Below are positions 25,030-33,203 of a stretch of DNA of 64,000 bases, piece by piece. The translations under genes and the position numbers were made by a program. Position 1 is the first letter of the stretch, and each line of letters opens with the position of its first letter. Origin of the DNA: Verrucomicrobiota bacterium (GTDB lineage Bacteria > Verrucomicrobiota > Lentisphaeria > JABSQK01 > JAJFLO01). The notes under the pieces were generated by a model. That model worked only from the letters and a program-made list of their open reading frames with translations. It had not been told where the DNA came from and ran no database searches. The stretch spans positions 1-64,000 of the forward strand of contig JAJFLQ010000021.1 of assembly GCA_021772615.1 (NCBI GenBank), given 5' to 3'.

Positions 25030-27249
25030 ATGGGAAACATCCCGAAACCCGGCGTTGCCGAAATTACACCAGAGAACGTCATCGACGTCATGTCTGCTCC
25101 GGCCTATCGTCCACTCGAGGTGCCGGAGCTACTTGCAGCCATGGGGCTGAAGCGGAAGCACGCAAAACCTCTGCAGCAAGTTCTGGATGATCTGCTGGCA
25201 GCTGGTAGAATCGTACTCCTGCGTCACAAGGGGTATGTTTGCTGCGAAAGCGCTGATTTACTGGTAGGCACCATACGCTTTACCCGGTCGGGTAAGGCAT
25301 TCGTCATCGACCTGGATGGACGCCGGGAAGCGTTTATCGCGAAGAAAAACACAAGTACCGCATTCCCCGGCGACCGCGTACTTGTGCGCCTCCATCGCCG
25401 TGTGCCGGGGCGTACCACGGGCCGCAGCTCCAGTGCCGAGGGTACAGTGATTCGGATCATCGAACGGCGGACGGAGATGATGTCCGGTACGCTAAGAAAG
25501 ATGCGCCGCGTGTTCTTCGTCGAGCCGCTGCGACCGGATTTTTCACGCGATATTCTGGTTGCGGACATCGGTTCGGCACTGGTCGGCGACAGGGTGACGG
25601 TGCGTTTGACCGAATGGACCGACCCAAGGATGAATCCAGAGGGCGACATTGTTGATGTGCTGGGGCACGCCGATGATCCATCGATCGACACGGAATCCGT
25701 CATTCATTCCTACGGCTTGTCGACGTCGTTCTCTCCTGACGCGATGCGCGAAAGCCAGAGGCAAACGATCACCGACAGGGATTTCTCCGACCGGCTCGAT
25801 TTTCGCAAACGGTACGTCTTTACCATTGATCCCGATACGGCGCGGGACTACGACGACGCGATTTCGCTGGAGAAGACCTCCGGCGGCAAGTGGCTGCTCG
25901 GTGTACACATTGCCGATGCCGCTCATTTCATCAAGCAGGGCTCGAAGCTGGACAAGGCCGCCCTGGAGCGCGCAACCAGCACCTACTTCACGGACTCTGT
26001 GTTGCCGATGTTGCCCGAATCGTTGTCGAACGATTTGTGCAGTCTTCGTGCCGACCGCGACCGTCTCACGTTGTCGGTATTAATCCGTGTTGACGATGCG
26101 GGCAGCATCGACAAGGTCACCTTCGGCGAATCCGTGATCCGCAATCGGGTCAGATTGACATATGGCCAGGCGTTACAGGCGATACAGCTGCCGGACGGCG
26201 CGGCGATGCCCGAGGCGGGGCTGGACAGGCGCGGTGTGCGTAAGGTAAAGCGATTGCATGCTTTCGCTCAGCGGTTTCGTAAGAAGCGGCTCAGGGACGG
26301 GGCACTCGACATGTCGATACCAGAGGTTCGCGTAGAAACCGACGAAGACGGCCACATTTCCGCAATCCACCCAGTTGTAAATGATGTTGCCCACCAAGCC
26401 ATAGAAGAATGTATGTTGCTCGCCAACGAGCAGGTGAGTCGTGAGTTGACCCGGCGCAATGTCACGTTCCTGCATCGCATTCACGATGAGCCGGATCCAC
26501 AACGCCTGGCGGACCTGGAAGAACTCCTGCTCGTTGCCGGATTCGAGACCGGCGACCTCACCGACCGAAAGAATATACTGCGGCTCTTGCGGGATATTTC
26601 GCGTATGGACTATCCCTATGCCTGGTATACACAGGTACTGAGGTCCCTGAAAAAGGCCGAGTATTCGATTTCGCCTATCGGGCATTACGGCCTGGCGAAG
26701 TCGCACTACTGTCACTTTACCTCACCGATTCGCCGCTATCCCGATCTGGTGAATCACCGTATTCTCAAAGCCTTGTTGCGAAAAAAGCCCATTCCGTATA
26801 CTAAGACCGCCCTGGCGGAGCTTGCCAGGCATTGTTCCGAGCGTGAGGTGATCTCTACTGGCGCGGAACGGGATCTGGTGGAACTCAAGATCATGCGCTT
26901 TTTTCGTGATCAACTGAACAGCGGCAACTTGCAGCAGTTTCATGCTATCGTAGTTGGTGTGGGAAATTTTGGTTTGTCGGTTGATCTGCCGGAGGTACAG
27001 GCGCGCGGCCTCGTGCACGTCTCCATGCTTGCAAACGATTTCTTCGATTTTAATCCGGTTCGTAAAGAGCTTGTTGGCCGCGATACGGGTACCGTTTATG
27101 GAATTGGATCGAATGTGAAAGTGGTGATTGCGAAAATCAACGAAGACAGGCGATTTCTTGACTTTGTACCGGTTGCCGCGGAAAAGCGCGGTTCCAAGAG
27201 CAGCCGCAGAAAAAGACAGGGAAGGGGTCGCAGGAAAAACCGCAAATGA
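25030..27249 (+). CDS. rnr: Ribonuclease R (RNB/VacB family 3'-5' exoribonuclease)
   Basis: A 739-aa enzyme of the RNase II superfamily that degrades structured RNA from the 3' end. Order of parts: an N-terminal winged-helix region (about 30-90), cold-shock OB domains (about 90-230), the RNB catalytic core (about 260-590) and a C-terminal S1 domain (about 635-720) with a Lys/Arg-rich tail. The catalytic acidic cluster is IDPDTARDYDDAISL. HYCHFTSPIRRYPDLVNHR is another RNB hallmark. ATG 25030, after AGAGAGGAAG, is the better start; an in-frame start at 24979 is possible. Its stop overlaps the next gene (ATGA), tying this RNase to the SPFH genes. Confidence 0.96.
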   Translation: MGNIPKPGVAEITPENVIDVMSAPAYRPLEVPELLAAMGLKRKHAKPLQQVLDDLLAAGRIVLLRHKGYVCCESADLLVGTIRFTRSGKAFVIDLDGRREAFIAKKNTSTAFPGDRVLVRLHRRVPGRTTGRSSSAEGTVIRIIERRTEMMSGTLRKMRRVFFVEPLRPDFSRDILVADIGSALVGDRVTVRLTEWTDPRMNPEGDIVDVLGHADDPSIDTESVIHSYGLSTSFSPDAMRESQRQTITDRDFSDRLDFRKRYVFTIDPDTARDYDDAISLEKTSGGKWLLGVHIADAAHFIKQGSKLDKAALERATSTYFTDSVLPMLPESLSNDLCSLRADRDRLTLSVLIRVDDAGSIDKVTFGESVIRNRVRLTYGQALQAIQLPDGAAMPEAGLDRRGVRKVKRLHAFAQRFRKKRLRDGALDMSIPEVRVETDEDGHISAIHPVVNDVAHQAIEECMLLANEQVSRELTRRNVTFLHRIHDEPDPQRLADLEELLLVAGFETGDLTDRKNILRLLRDISRMDYPYAWYTQVLRSLKKAEYSISPIGHYGLAKSHYCHFTSPIRRYPDLVNHRILKALLRKKPIPYTKTALAELARHCSEREVISTGAERDLVELKIMRFFRDQLNSGNLQQFHAIVVGVGNFGLSVDLPEVQARGLVHVSMLANDFFDFNPVRKELVGRDTGTVYGIGSNVKVVIAKINEDRRFLDFVPVAAEKRGSKSSRRKRQGRGRRKNRK

Positions 27250-29129
27250 CGTTCTCCGGGCACGATCCAGATACGCTGCCCACAGCTTGCGTCGGTATTA
27301 CCGCAACCTGCCTTGCGGCAGGGGTGGCTGCGGGGCTGGCATTTCCCGAAACACGCACTATCGGCTGCGCCGTGCCGGCGTTGGTCACCGCCTGTGCGTT
27401 TGCCATCCTCGCATGGCGTTGGTCTCGATGCGTCACGCCTGGCCCGAGTGGCGCCACCGCCGGCGATACGGCGCTTTTTCCAGCAACGGCATCGATACTG
27501 AATCGTGTGCCGGGCGCAGACGACGGCGAATGGATTGTCAGCCGTTTTCGGATCGTGGCGGCACCCGTAGCGGGTTTGTGTGGAGGACTGTTTCTGTTCG
27601 TGGTTTCCCTGCTTGCACTTCGGGCCGGGTGGCATGAATATTCCGCGCCGGGATTCCGGCGGCCCGCTGCGGCCGGTGTCGCCGTCCTCTTGGCGTTGGC
27701 CTGTCTTATTCCGGGCAGCTACCTCTACGGCGCGTCCCACGAAAGCAGATATCGCTGGCTGCGCCCTACAGCTGCGTGGTTGAAATTCGCCGCCGTGGTG
27801 TTTGCTGCGGCTGCCGGTGCGCACCTCCTCAACTATGGCGGTTTCACAGGGTGGGACCACCGCTTTTCGCATCTCGTTCTCGTTGTCACCGCGATGCTTG
27901 GAGCGGAACTCCTGGTGAACGTCGTCATCGAGCGATTTCGACCGCGGCAACGCCCCGCCGGCGAACGTCCAGTGTTCGAGAGCCGCCTGTTGTCGATCCT
28001 TGCAGAGCCGGGAGGCATCGCTGCGAATATCGCGGATACGCTAAATTATCAGTTCGGCTTTAACGTCTCGGAAAGCTGGTGCTACCGCACCATCGAGAGG
28101 GCATTTATTCCCTATTGCATGCTTGCTGTGTTATTGTTGTATAGTCTGGATTGTGTCGTACAGGTCGACGCGAATCAGGCAGGAATCCGTGAACGGTTCG
28201 GCAAGCCGATATCCGACCGAATAATGGCGCCCGGCCTGTATCTGAAATTGCCGCGGCCATTCGAGTCGGTGAGGAAGATTCCCGTCGGTACGGTGATGCG
28301 CACGGATATCGGATTTGTCGCAACTAGGGAATCGGACGATCACAGGGATAGTCATCGTCAGGCCGTATTGTGGAATGCGCCACATTATCACGCAGAGACG
28401 CGGTTTCTTGTTGCCGGCACGCAGGACGATAGTGCATCCATGCGCATCATTTCTGCTGCGATTCCAATCTTTTACTCGATAGACGGCACGGAGGCGTTCA
28501 GCTACGCGTACAACTACCGCGACCCGGATGTTGCGCTGCAGAACCTCGCATCACGTGAAGTCCTCCTTTATCTGGGATCTGCAGACTACCACGGTCTGCT
28601 GGCTCGAGATCGGCTGGCTGCGCGTGATGAACTCGAGCGGCGCATTCGTGTTGCGGTCGCACGGGCCACGCCGCCGCTTGGCGTCACGATTTGTTCGGTA
28701 GGCCTCATGGACGTGCATCCACCGACCGCCATAGCTGACGCCTTCCAATCGGTCGGTGCGGTGCGTGAGCGTGAGCGCGGTCTTGTATTGGCGGCGTCGC
28801 GATACGCCGCGCAACAACGTGCCACAGGTGCGGCGCTGGGGGATCGTCAACGTCTCGAAGCGCAGGCCGAAAGCTTCCGCAAAAAGCGCATGTCGCTGGA
28901 AGGGCGGCAGCGTTACCTGCAGTACGCGACGGTCTACGAGCAGGCGCCAGCGGTTTTTCGCCACAGGATGTATCTCAATGTATTGGAAGAAGAAAGCAGC
29001 GCCAATGCCAACGTAATCGTGGCCGCCGGCGCCCGCGAGGTTATTGTAGTCGATCTGAAAGCACAACGTCGCCCGGATTTGTTGAGGGATCTTGATTTCG
29101 GCCCTGATCCGCGCGCCAGCCAACCGTGA
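27246..29129 (+). CDS. SPFH-domain protein with N-terminal multi-helix membrane domain
   Basis: Codes for 627 aa. Residues 1-305 hold about seven hydrophobic helices (roughly 13-33, 40-58, 102-126, 141-161, 178-196, 208-228 and 288-305). The last leads directly into an SPFH/Band 7 domain (VVQVDANQAGIRERFGKP, then APGLYLKLPRPFESVRKIPVG). Ordinary HflK/HflC proteins have only one helix before this domain. A conserved-looking segment PGGIAANIADTLNYQFGFNV precedes the last helix. The C-terminal third (about 495-600) is a charged helix likely to oligomerise. It overlaps rnr by 4 bp and is followed by two further SPFH genes, suggesting a mixed cage. Function beyond membrane scaffolding is unknown. 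Confidence 0.88.
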   Translation: MTFSGHDPDTLPTACVGITATCLAAGVAAGLAFPETRTIGCAVPALVTACAFAILAWRWSRCVTPGPSGATAGDTALFPATASILNRVPGADDGEWIVSRFRIVAAPVAGLCGGLFLFVVSLLALRAGWHEYSAPGFRRPAAAGVAVLLALACLIPGSYLYGASHESRYRWLRPTAAWLKFAAVVFAAAAGAHLLNYGGFTGWDHRFSHLVLVVTAMLGAELLVNVVIERFRPRQRPAGERPVFESRLLSILAEPGGIAANIADTLNYQFGFNVSESWCYRTIERAFIPYCMLAVLLLYSLDCVVQVDANQAGIRERFGKPISDRIMAPGLYLKLPRPFESVRKIPVGTVMRTDIGFVATRESDDHRDSHRQAVLWNAPHYHAETRFLVAGTQDDSASMRIISAAIPIFYSIDGTEAFSYAYNYRDPDVALQNLASREVLLYLGSADYHGLLARDRLAARDELERRIRVAVARATPPLGVTICSVGLMDVHPPTAIADAFQSVGAVRERERGLVLAASRYAAQQRATGAALGDRQRLEAQAESFRKKRMSLEGRQRYLQYATVYEQAPAVFRHRMYLNVLEEESSANANVIVAAGAREVIVVDLKAQRRPDLLRDLDFGPDPRASQP

Positions 29130-29136
29130 TTCCTCT

Positions 29137-30084
29137 ATGAAGAAAGCAACCCGCCATTGGCCTTCGCTTGTTGTCGCCGCATTCGTCCTGCTTGTCGTTG
29201 CGACCGCACTCATGACGTTCCGTGTGCACCACACTGAGCACGCCGTGATCCTTCGCTTCGGTGAGCCGATGACGAATCGCGCTCTGGCGCCGGGTCTACA
29301 CATGAAATGGCCGTTCGAGTCGGTGTGGCGCATCGACAATCGCATCCGTTGTTTCGACGGCGACGAGGCAGCGCTCGAGGAAGTGTTTACTGCCGACGAA
29401 AAGAATCTTCTAATCAGCGTCTATATCGGCTGGCGTGTCGCCGACGACCAGGTGATCACGTTTCTCAACACCGTTCAGAATACAGACCGCGCAGAGGAAC
29501 ATCTTGCCGCGCTGCTGCGCAGCTACAAGAACGGTGTGCTCGGCCAGTATCGATTGGAGGACTTGATCAACGCCGATCCCGCCCACGTGCGCATCGCCGA
29601 GATCGAAGCGAAGATGTTGGAGATGATTCGACGCGAGGCCGCAGCGCTATTCGGGATCGACGTTGCTTTCCTGGGTATCCGTCAGATCGGGTTTCCAGAG
29701 GCAATCACCGATGCTGTGTTCGAGCGGATGAAAGCCGAACGCGAAACCGTAGCACAAGCCATATTGACTGCGGGCGAGTCCGAGGCCATGCGCATACGGG
29801 CCGAATCAGACAGTGAGCGCGAGATACTGCTGGCAACAGCCGAAGGCGACGCCACGCGTATCCGTGCGGAGGGCGATGCCGAGGCAGCAAAGAATTATGC
29901 CGTCTTTCAGCGTAACCCGGAGCTCGCTGTTTTTCTGCGCAAACTTGACTCGTTGCGCCGCACGCTGTCCGAAAAGACCACCTTGATTCTGGATACGGAT
30001 ACAGTGCCGTATGATCTCCTGGACGAAGACGCGCTGGCGAGACCACCGGAGCCGTCTCCGCAGCCGGCCGCGGAGGCAAGATGA
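29137..30084 (+). CDS. HflC-like SPFH-domain membrane protein
   Basis: Codes for 315 aa from ATG 29137. One N-terminal helix (about 9-28) precedes an SPFH domain that closely follows the HflC pattern: HTEHAVILRFGEP, LAPGLHMKWPFESVWRID, then a central ARIAEIEAKM-like helix and the coiled-coil part rich in Ala, Glu and Arg (AEGDATRIRAEGDAEAAK). In E. coli, HflK and HflC form a large cage around the FtsH protease; no ftsH gene is in this window. The gene starts 8 bp after the first SPFH gene and overlaps the third by 4 bp, so a stoichiometric complex of all three is likely. Confidence 0.92.
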   Translation: MKKATRHWPSLVVAAFVLLVVATALMTFRVHHTEHAVILRFGEPMTNRALAPGLHMKWPFESVWRIDNRIRCFDGDEAALEEVFTADEKNLLISVYIGWRVADDQVITFLNTVQNTDRAEEHLAALLRSYKNGVLGQYRLEDLINADPAHVRIAEIEAKMLEMIRREAAALFGIDVAFLGIRQIGFPEAITDAVFERMKAERETVAQAILTAGESEAMRIRAESDSEREILLATAEGDATRIRAEGDAEAAKNYAVFQRNPELAVFLRKLDSLRRTLSEKTTLILDTDTVPYDLLDEDALARPPEPSPQPAAEAR

Positions 30085-31157
30085 CGATGACTCAGGGGGC
30101 CAACGACGTGACTGACAATTCCGCCCGTCATGCCCCGGGCGCCGCCGCGTTGCAGCGAACCCTATCAAGGCTCTTTGTCGGCATTCGCCTGTTTCTCGTA
30201 CTCATGTTGGCGCTGTACGCGGTATCCGGCATTTTTGTTGTCGGTCCGGACGAACAGGCATTCGTTGTTCGCCTTGGTAAAGTCCGCGGGGACACCGCAG
30301 GTGAACAAGTATTTGCCAGTGGGTCATGGCATTGGGCATTTCCACGGCCCATTGACGAAGTGGTGCGGTTTCCCGCAGATCAAGCACGAGTCGTGCGCTC
30401 CACGAATTTCTGGTTCGACGAGTCCGCTGCGGCGTTAGAAGATGAACATGCTCGCATGCGGCGGGCGCCGATGGTACCGGGGGTCGCCGGTTATCTGGTG
30501 ACGGGTGATTACAATATTGTTCACGCAAAATGGAGTTTACACTATCGCATCGTAGACCCGGTGTTGTACTATTCGCGTTTTCGCGATCCTGAGATGCTGA
30601 TCCGCAATGAATTGGACAATGCGGTCCTGGTCGCCGTTGCTGCTGCGAATATTACCACTGTTTTGTACCATGGCGCCGAGCAGCTTCGGCTCGCGGCACA
30701 GGACCGCGTTCGGCACCGGCTCGCACAGCTGGATGTCGGTGTGACGGTATCAAACGTGACCTACGACGCCAGGCAGCCCCCGCACGCCGTCGCCGCTGCT
30801 TTCGGGCTTGCTGCCGAGGCCGGGCAAAACCGTCGGCAGAAGGTCGACGAAGCTCGCGGCCATGGCGACCGTCTTTTGCGGCTCACTCGCGGTGAATGCT
30901 CGGCCACCATTGCCGAGGCCAAAGGCTACAAGCAAAGAATTATTGCCTCCACGGAAGCGGACGCGTCATACTTTCTGAAGGTTCTGGATGAATACGACAG
31001 ATCACCGGAATCGATGTTAATGACGCTTCACGCCGATGCCGTGGACGAGGTGCTTGAGCGCGTCGGGCGCGTATTCGTCATTCATTCGGACAAGAGCGGC
31101 AAGGGGCAGGAAATTCGCCTACTGCTTGACTCCGATGGCGTCAGAGCCGAATTTTGA
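30081..31157 (+). CDS. HflK-like SPFH-domain membrane protein
   Basis: Codes for 358 aa. A short cytoplasmic head of about 35 residues and one helix (about 36-56) lead into an SPFH domain (VVGPDEQAFVVRLGKV, GSWHWAFPRPIDEVVRFP). A 40-residue stretch with Arg and Met (DEHARMRRAPMVPGVAG) is inserted before YNIVHAKWSLHYRI. The last third is an Ala/Glu-rich helix (FGLAAEAGQNRRQKVDEARG) ending in a small beta hairpin. It resembles HflK in having the longer N-terminus. Start overlaps the HflC-like gene (ATGA), and the metal ATPase starts 30 bp after its stop. Confidence 0.9.
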   Translation: MTMTQGANDVTDNSARHAPGAAALQRTLSRLFVGIRLFLVLMLALYAVSGIFVVGPDEQAFVVRLGKVRGDTAGEQVFASGSWHWAFPRPIDEVVRFPADQARVVRSTNFWFDESAAALEDEHARMRRAPMVPGVAGYLVTGDYNIVHAKWSLHYRIVDPVLYYSRFRDPEMLIRNELDNAVLVAVAAANITTVLYHGAEQLRLAAQDRVRHRLAQLDVGVTVSNVTYDARQPPHAVAAAFGLAAEAGQNRRQKVDEARGHGDRLLRLTRGECSATIAEAKGYKQRIIASTEADASYFLKVLDEYDRSPESMLMTLHADAVDEVLERVGRVFVIHSDKSGKGQEIRLLLDSDGVRAEF

Positions 31158-31187
31158 CATTGCGGGCGGCGGGAGATCCACACATCC

Positions 31188-33194
31188 ATGAACACGACGC
31201 ATTCTGCATTATCACCGACCGCTACGCCCGTTCGCCAGGCGGACAACGGTCCGGCGCAACGTCGCTGGTCGCTGCACATAGCGGTTGTCGGCGCGATTCT
31301 CATGGTCAATTCAGTGATCGCCACCTATTTTTTTTATGATGACCCGGTGGCGGGACGTATCAGCGCGGTTGCAGGTGCCATCGTTGTCTCACTGCCGGTA
31401 ATGGTATTCGCCGTACGCGATCTGCTTCACGGGCGCGCCCGCATGAATGAACTGGTGGCCATCGCTGTCGCTGCGGCATTTGTGATGGGAAAGTACGAGG
31501 AGGCCGCGGTAATAGCGTTTTTCATGATATTGGCAATTGTCGCAGAGGAAAAGACCGCGACAGGGGCCAGGATGGCGCTTGAAGGTCTCATGCGTCTGAC
31601 GCCGAGCGTGGCGCGGCGGGTATCTGGTGGCTCCGTAGAAGTTGTGGAAATTTCTGCAACAGAACTGGTTCCAGGCGATTTTATTCAAGTTCGTCCGGGC
31701 GAAAATTTTCCTGCGGACGGCGTGATTGTCAGCGGCAACACCACTGTGAATCAAGCCACGTTTACCGGTGAATCACTCCCGGTCGATAAAACCTGCGACG
31801 CACCAGTTTTCGCCGGAACCAGCAATCTCACTGGCGCGGTAGACGTGCGTGTCACAGCGGCGGGACCGGACACGGGCTTGGGAAATGTTCGACGACTCAT
31901 CGAAGCAGCCGAGCGTATCCGCCCGCCGATCACGCGCATCACGGACCGCTACATCAGCTATTATACGCCCGTGATTCTTGCCGTTGCCGCGATTCTCTGG
32001 TTCTTCACGCAAGATATGATGCGCGTCGTGTATATACTCGTGATCGCCTGTCCATGTGCGTTGATCGTTGCGACACCTTCAGCCGTGGTCGCTGCCTTGT
32101 CTGCCGCTTCGCGGCTGGGCATCTACATTCGCAATGTAGACCATATCGAAATTGCGGCGGGAATTCGGTCTCTTGTTTTCGACAAAACCGGGACGCTTAC
32201 AACAGGCCGTCTTGATGTTGTACGCCTCCATCCGCTCGCCGGTGTCGAATTGACGACACTGGTCGCATCCGCCGCCGCCGCCGAATCCGGAAGCAATCAC
32301 CCTGTTGCCGGCGCATTGGCGAGGTTGGCAGCGAAAACCAATGTCGTCTGGCAGAAGCCGGATACGTTCAGCGAGGTCGCCGGGTACGGCGTCGAAGCGG
32401 GCAGCGACGGCGTCATGTTGCGTGCGGGCCGGTTGTCGTGGTTCGAGGAACTCGGCTTCGATACCACGCCCATTCGGCGAACGATTGAAGACGACGCCGA
32501 AGCCTCAGGAATGAGTATCATTGGGGTATCCAGAGACGACGTCATTATCGGTTGGCTGGGATTTCGCGACACGCTGAGGCCCGGCGCTGCCGACGCGATG
32601 GCGCATTTGGATCGTCTGGGCCTGACCGATCGCCATATGGTCACAGGCGATAATGCCTCTGCCGCCGGGGTTGTGGCGCAAGCGCTCGGAATCGGCAACG
32701 TGCAAACCGACTGCCTGCCCGGGGAAAAGGTAGATTACGTCCGCAACCTCAAAGCGTCGGGCATCACGGTTGCCGTGGTAGGTGACGGCATCAACGATGC
32801 GCCTGCCCTGGCATCGGGCGACATCGGCATCGCGATGGGCGCCGCAGGCAGCGACGTGGCCGTCGGCAGCGCATCGGTAGCGCTGATGAATGATGATGTC
32901 CGCAGAATACCGATGTTTATAGAGCTGGCGCGTCGGGCGCGGTACGTGGTATATGGGAACCTGGCTATCGGCGCAGCTGTTATTGTCGGCGGGCTGACCA
33001 TGTTTGTGGTCGGTGACGGCATGTTGAACCAGATTGCCGGTGTTGTCGGCATACGGCCGACACTGTTCAAGTCGATTATTGCCGCGTCAATCCATATCCT
33101 TTCCACTCTTGCGGTCTTTTTTAACAGCGCGAGATTGATTCGATTCGGCGACGACGCAGCGCCGGCATTCGTCCAGGAGCCATCCCATGAATGA
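31188..33194 (+). CDS. P1B-type metal-transporting ATPase without metal-binding N-domain
   Basis: Codes for 668 aa, a full P-type pump. Motifs in order: phosphatase TGES (193-196), transmembrane CPC (288-290), phosphorylation DKTGT (Asp332), the P1B signature HP in SNHPVAGAL, and the hinge GDGINDAPAL. CPC with HP places it among heavy-metal (Cu/Ag/Zn/Cd/Pb) ATPases. The N-terminus has no heavy-metal-associated domain (no GMxCxxC) and no His-rich stretch. The last helix reads IHILSTLAVFFNS, not a standard copper or zinc site, so the ion is open. It is cotranscribed with three SPFH genes, an arrangement suggesting that the pump works within an SPFH cage or needs it for control. Confidence 0.94.
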   Translation: MNTTHSALSPTATPVRQADNGPAQRRWSLHIAVVGAILMVNSVIATYFFYDDPVAGRISAVAGAIVVSLPVMVFAVRDLLHGRARMNELVAIAVAAAFVMGKYEEAAVIAFFMILAIVAEEKTATGARMALEGLMRLTPSVARRVSGGSVEVVEISATELVPGDFIQVRPGENFPADGVIVSGNTTVNQATFTGESLPVDKTCDAPVFAGTSNLTGAVDVRVTAAGPDTGLGNVRRLIEAAERIRPPITRITDRYISYYTPVILAVAAILWFFTQDMMRVVYILVIACPCALIVATPSAVVAALSAASRLGIYIRNVDHIEIAAGIRSLVFDKTGTLTTGRLDVVRLHPLAGVELTTLVASAAAAESGSNHPVAGALARLAAKTNVVWQKPDTFSEVAGYGVEAGSDGVMLRAGRLSWFEELGFDTTPIRRTIEDDAEASGMSIIGVSRDDVIIGWLGFRDTLRPGAADAMAHLDRLGLTDRHMVTGDNASAAGVVAQALGIGNVQTDCLPGEKVDYVRNLKASGITVAVVGDGINDAPALASGDIGIAMGAAGSDVAVGSASVALMNDDVRRIPMFIELARRARYVVYGNLAIGAAVIVGGLTMFVVGDGMLNQIAGVVGIRPTLFKSIIAASIHILSTLAVFFNSARLIRFGDDAAPAFVQEPSHE

Positions 33195-33203
33195 CGGTAC
33201 GCA

